NCBI GenBank assembly: GCA_030608075.1
Contig: JAUWIU010000001.1
Span: 1 to 64,000, forward strand
Length of the DNA stretch: 64,000 nt
DNA from: Phycisphaerae bacterium
GTDB taxonomy: Bacteria > Planctomycetota > Phycisphaerae > Sedimentisphaerales > Anaerobacaceae
Reading direction: 5' to 3'
The position numbers were made by a program, and so were the translations under genes. Numbering within the stretch: position 1 is the first letter of the stretch; each line of letters starts with the position of its first letter. Of the stretch, positions 60,721-64,000 are shown one piece after another. Under the pieces are notes generated by a model. The model was not told where the DNA came from. It searched no databases and worked only from the letters and a program-made list of their open reading frames with translations.

Positions 60721-61359
60721 ATGAGAAGTCCCTTATTCGTCATACTGCTTATGATTCTCTGTGCACCCGCTTGGGCGGTCGTTGTAGACTATGCCTTTGA
60801 AGGCACAATCGATAGTTCCTCCGGAGGCAACGGCAGTGTTTCAAATATAGATTCGTTTTCAGGACGCTTTGTATACGATTCTTCAAGGAATGCGTTTTCA
60901 CATAGCCATGACATGAAATGCGCAAACTATAATTTTACGTATTTTGCTGTGACATTTAATGGGCCTGGGATATGGTTGACCTATCCGGATTCGAGTTTCA
61001 CGCGCAGGCATGTGCAAGTCAGAAATATAGCATCTGATAGTTCCGACTGTATTTCGTTCCTGGCAGATGACTGGACTCCGGGAAGACAGCCCTTGATTAC
61101 ACTCAGGTGCAGAATCGAGCTGAAGGATTTCCACAAAACCGTATTTGAAGGCGATGCTCGCTTGCCTGAATCGCTGAACTTGTCAGATTTCGAACTACGC
61201 TCGTTCACCGGAATGGACAACTCATGGCAGTTTCAAGGGACGATTACGAGCCTTACATTGATACCGGAGCCAACTACACTCTTGCTCTTCGGCCTCGGTG
61301 CTTTGGTTTTACGCGGGAAGACACAGTTACTACGAGAAGGCCTCTGTCGGCCTCTGTGA
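60721..61359 (+). CDS. PEP-CTERM protein, unknown exported domain
   Basis: 212 residues from ATG 60721 with GAGGAGG upstream. Signal peptide ends at about residue 19 (CAPAWA). A beta-rich domain follows (YAFEGTIDSSSGG, FSGRFVYDSSR, FQGTITSLTL). The C-terminus has the sorting signal IPEPTTLLLFGLGALVLRGK. The last 12 residues after RGK (TQLLREGLCRPL) are unusual for this signal, which normally ends in a short basic tail, so a late frameshift is possible. Confidence 0.8.
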   Translation: MRSPLFVILLMILCAPAWAVVVDYAFEGTIDSSSGGNGSVSNIDSFSGRFVYDSSRNAFSHSHDMKCANYNFTYFAVTFNGPGIWLTYPDSSFTRRHVQVRNIASDSSDCISFLADDWTPGRQPLITLRCRIELKDFHKTVFEGDARLPESLNLSDFELRSFTGMDNSWQFQGTITSLTLIPEPTTLLLFGLGALVLRGKTQLLREGLCRPL

Positions 61360-61489
61360 GCGGTTTTAAGGAGCCTACTTCTGTGCAGGCCATGCATGGC
61401 CAGATGAATCGGCCTCTAGAATTTCGTAGGATGCCTATGGGTGTGCTCGTTACGCTGAAGCATTAAGCTAAGTCATCCTTAACGGTTTT

Positions 61490-63202
61490 CTACAGACGCG
61501 TTTTTCCCCTTCTAACGGCCCAAATAGTCGCGGCGATGAAATAAATCAGGGTTGGCCAGATGAGCATCATCTTGAAAGCACTAAAGCGCTCACCATACAT
61601 GTCAGCAGCAGCCACATACACCCAAATCGGCAGGACAAGGCACGTAAAAAGTGACACAACAGCGACAATTCCCGAAACCCATACGATGACATCAGTGTGC
61701 CTTTCAGGCGCATTTGCAGTCCGGCTCTTTGCCGGTTTGACAGGCGCCTCAGTGAACGCACGCCCGGCGGCTTCGTCATCGCTGAGCTTTTCCCGCGCAC
61801 CGGCCATCGAAGCAAATAGCAGATACAGCACGGTGGTTAACAGCCACACCGGCACAAACAAGAGGAACAGATGAACCGTTCCGGTCTTTTCAAGTATCAA
61901 AGCAACTGCGATTGCGATGCCCCAGCTAAGAAGAGCCGGCCAACTGACCAGCAATTTTCTGCGGGATGCCCAGTACTGAGTAAGGCCTATCTTCGGAAAA
62001 ATCCAGTGCTCGGCAAACACGATTGCGCCGACAGGCATCAGCAAAAGCCCGTAATAGCCGACGAAATCGAGCAGTTTTGTAAACACAAACGGAAAGCAGG
62101 CTATGGCGGTGGTGGCGACGCCGGCGATGAGTGTCACCAGCCATCGAGGCCAGCCGGGCGTTACTGCCTGAAACGCCATCCCGGCCCGATACAATGTTGG
62201 GTTTGATGTCGTCCAGCCCGCAATAACGACCGCTACTATACCGGCTAATCCCAGCGCTTCAGCGGCGACCCCGCCGGCATCCAGATTACCGATATTGGTC
62301 TTGAGCATTAGCGCCGCCGCAGCACCCATAATGCCGGCGCATATCCAGGCCACGTAATGTCCCAGAAACATTCCAAATGCAGAGTACAGGCCGTAGGACG
62401 CCTTCTTCGCATACCGGAACAGGGCCATGTCGGATAGTCCACCGTGCATCGCCAGATTGCATATCCACGCGAATGCAGCGACCTGCCAGAAGGTTATTCG
62501 CACCTCGCCCGGCGGTGCGGCCCCCGTCCAAATCGTTGACCTCGCAAGCGCCCAAAAGTCGGCAAAGCCGTGGATTTGTCCGATTCCGGCCAGCTTTGCC
62601 AAGCCCGGAAGCGTTGCAATCGCGCCGCCAACGAACATCAAAAACAGCCAGGGCGAACAGACCGAAGCAAACTGCGCCAGCTTCTCGAAGCCGAGAATCG
62701 CTAATGTCACCACAACCGCGCCGACACATATCACGACCAGCACAAAGGCAAAACTCTTGGGATACCAGTCGGTCTGAGCGGCTATGCCGAACGGAATGCG
62801 CACCGCCGAGGCCGAGACGGTAATCATACAGCCGGCAAGGATGCAGAACAAAATCGCGTTGAGCACATTATAGATAACCGTTACGACAGGCCCGGCAATC
62901 TTGCGAAGATACCAATACAGCGTCAGCCGGGTCCCGACAGCGATTGGGGCACAAATCAACGTCCAGGTCAGCACAGCAAGCGTATTTCCGATAAGGAGCC
63001 CCACAAATATGTCGTATGCGCTTGCGCCCCACTTGACAAACATTGCCCCGATAACGAATTCGGTGCCGGCAATATGTTCGCCTGCAAAGAGGCTGGCGAA
63101 ATGCCTGCCCGGCTGAAGTTTCTCCTCGGAGACCGGCTCCCGCTCGAACTCATACAGCTTATCGAGAGCTTCTATAGCCCTGCTCCTGCCGCTGTCCGAC
63201 AT
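61490..63202 (-). CDS. NCS1-like permease (purine/cytosine permease family)
   Basis: 570 residues from ATG 63202 with GGAGG 6 bp upstream. Twelve or more membrane helices; the early SLFAGEHIAGTEFVIGAMFVKWG and the LILIGNTLAVL-like segment suit NCS1 nucleobase/cation symporters. A charged cytoplasmic insertion (REKLSDDEAAGRAFTEAPVKPAKS) lies before the last helices. It is co-oriented with the upstream sulfatase 53 bp away, so it may move a product of glycan desulfation. Substrate unknown. Confidence 0.7.
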   Translation of the reverse strand: MSDSGRSRAIEALDKLYEFEREPVSEEKLQPGRHFASLFAGEHIAGTEFVIGAMFVKWGASAYDIFVGLLIGNTLAVLTWTLICAPIAVGTRLTLYWYLRKIAGPVVTVIYNVLNAILFCILAGCMITVSASAVRIPFGIAAQTDWYPKSFAFVLVVICVGAVVVTLAILGFEKLAQFASVCSPWLFLMFVGGAIATLPGLAKLAGIGQIHGFADFWALARSTIWTGAAPPGEVRITFWQVAAFAWICNLAMHGGLSDMALFRYAKKASYGLYSAFGMFLGHYVAWICAGIMGAAAALMLKTNIGNLDAGGVAAEALGLAGIVAVVIAGWTTSNPTLYRAGMAFQAVTPGWPRWLVTLIAGVATTAIACFPFVFTKLLDFVGYYGLLLMPVGAIVFAEHWIFPKIGLTQYWASRRKLLVSWPALLSWGIAIAVALILEKTGTVHLFLLFVPVWLLTTVLYLLFASMAGAREKLSDDEAAGRAFTEAPVKPAKSRTANAPERHTDVIVWVSGIVAVVSLFTCLVLPIWVYVAAADMYGERFSAFKMMLIWPTLIYFIAATIWAVRRGKTRL

Positions 63203-63255
63203 CAATGTCCTCCGCGCTTTTGATTCAGTTTCAATTACCTGTTACGTCGACTTGC

Positions 63256-64000
63256 TCACCTGGTATAAGGCACAGTTCCTGTTGCGTCTACTGTATAGCC
63301 CCACTTCCTGATATACTCCGGGCTGGGAAGGAAATCGTCATTAGTGGCCTTTAGTTTCTGCAATAAAATGCCTTCCAGTTTCTCCTGAAGTCCGCTGTAC
63401 TTCGGTTTGTTGCAAAGATTATCGAGTTGATACGGGTCTTTTTCGTTGTCATAGAGCAGCCACGGGCCATTTAAGTCACGCACGTAGGTGTACCGCCTGG
63501 TCCGAACGCCGCGATACTCTTTGCCGCCGTGTTTTCTCGACCACTGCCCGAATGGTGCCGGGCAGCTAATCAAAACAGCATCATTGTTCGGCGTCTCGAT
63601 TCCTCTCATAACGCCGGAGAAATCGGTCCCCTCCACGCTGTCGGGTATCTTAACGCCGCTAAGACCCAGCAATGTCGGCATAATGTCGACAGCGCTGAAC
63701 GGCATATCGATTGTTCTGCCTTTGTTGCCCAGCACCGCCGGGTAGCGAAGAAGGAACGGAACACGAATCGACTCTTCCCACGGCTGCTGTTTCTTACGCC
63801 GGCCGTGCGAGTAAAGCATGTCCCCGTGGTCCGACGTGAAGACCAGTATCGTGTCTTTTTCAAGACCGCATTCTCGCAGTGTCGCAAGAATATCGCCAAC
63901 ACAGTCATCGAGCGCAGCAATATGGGCGTAATAACCCCGAAGACAGCGCTCCGCCTTTGCCCGAAACCTCGCAGGAACATTCCGGCGTAAAAAAAGCCCC
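63256..64000 (-). CDS. Sulfatase (family S1), C-terminal part, 5' end beyond window
   Basis: The frame is open to the window edge, so about 248 C-terminal residues are visible. DTILVFTSDHGDML is the C-terminal metal-site block of S1 sulfatases. WEESIRVPFLLRYP, MPFSAVDIMPTLLGLSG, YRGVRTRRYTYV and WLLYDNEKDPYQLDNL are typical for choline-sulfatase/arylsulfatase-like members. The formylglycine motif would lie outside the window. It likely forms an operon with the permease. Confidence 0.9.
   Translation of the reverse strand, partial: GLFLRRNVPARFRAKAERCLRGYYAHIAALDDCVGDILATLRECGLEKDTILVFTSDHGDMLYSHGRRKKQQPWEESIRVPFLLRYPAVLGNKGRTIDMPFSAVDIMPTLLGLSGVKIPDSVEGTDFSGVMRGIETPNNDAVLISCPAPFGQWSRKHGGKEYRGVRTRRYTYVRDLNGPWLLYDNEKDPYQLDNLCNKPKYSGLQEKLEGILLQKLKATNDDFLPSPEYIRKWGYTVDATGTVPYTR

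Noticed and set aside
61224-61466. 80-codon ORF overlapping the end of the second PEP-CTERM gene
   Set aside because: Frame-shadow of the PEP-CTERM gene for most of its length. The tail after 61360 shows no RBS or known motif, though a late frameshift of the PEP-CTERM gene into it cannot be fully excluded.

Overview
The window looks like a chromosome segment from an anaerobic planctomycete, most likely of the Phycisphaerae/Sedimentisphaerales type. The reasons are: two PEP-CTERM proteins; a dockerin-like tail of the planctomycete type; three Tat/lipoprotein-type or partial S1 sulfatases; an unusually long SecA; an HNH-AP2 protein; and an anaerobic energy set (Rnf, tungsten-type aldehyde oxidoreductase, NAD-linked formate dehydrogenase). 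No rRNA, tRNA, CRISPR array or transposase gene was seen.

Layout. 1-10.2 kb (+): a secreted dockerin-like protein, a secreted protein of unknown function, then a sugar operon: SSS symporter (broken by an in-frame stop), fucose mutarotase fucU, Zn alcohol dehydrogenase (broken by a one-base deletion), two sulfatases and a PfkB sugar kinase. This reads as uptake and breakdown of a sulfated, fucose-containing polysaccharide. 10.5-22.1 kb (-): one long tungsten/molybdenum operon. In order of transcription it holds a short NuoE-like protein, NuoF-like protein, formate dehydrogenase alpha, a small Cys-rich protein, aldehyde:ferredoxin oxidoreductase, MoaD, MoeB, the WtpABC transporter and MoeA. A stem-loop lies in its leader. 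22.4-28.3 kb: nth, a LOG-family gene, a 155-bp IS66-like inverted-repeat element, a PEP-CTERM gene with a strong promoter and a 430-nt leader, a B12-binding radical SAM protein and apbE. 28.5-35.6 kb (-): GH29 fucosidase and the Rnf operon (RseC-like, C, D, G, E, A, B). ApbE is the enzyme that flavinylates Rnf subunits.

35.6-40.5 kb: M48 protease lipoprotein, a large GLUG-repeat/dockerin surface protein and a Gfo/Idh/MocA oxidoreductase. 40.7-44.5 kb: HNH-AP2 nuclease, then an AT-rich island with a two-gene, translationally coupled operon: a BpsA-like Rossmann/methyltransferase-fold protein with a HEPN-like RNxxxH motif, and a dGTPase. 44.6-49.2 kb: small membrane proteins, Nudix, glyA, a TPR protein and rpsT. 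49.9-51.6 kb: a second AT-richer insert with three tightly packed genes of unknown function. 51.8-59.0 kb: rnr, efp, secA and ndk. 59.2-64 kb: an OmpA-like lipoprotein, a small secreted ORF, a PEP-CTERM protein, an NCS1-like permease and the 3' part of a third sulfatase.

How the genes may work together (inference): fucose-rich sulfated glycans are desulfated and cut outside the cytoplasm, and the sugars imported and oxidised. Aldehydes and formate are handled by the W/Mo enzymes, which reduce ferredoxin and NAD. Rnf then couples ferredoxin oxidation to an ion gradient. The best candidates for an undescribed system are the BpsA-like/dGTPase pair (41761-44489) and the three-gene module (49884-51579). 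Both sit in AT-richer islands among housekeeping genes and look like defence or other accessory cargo.
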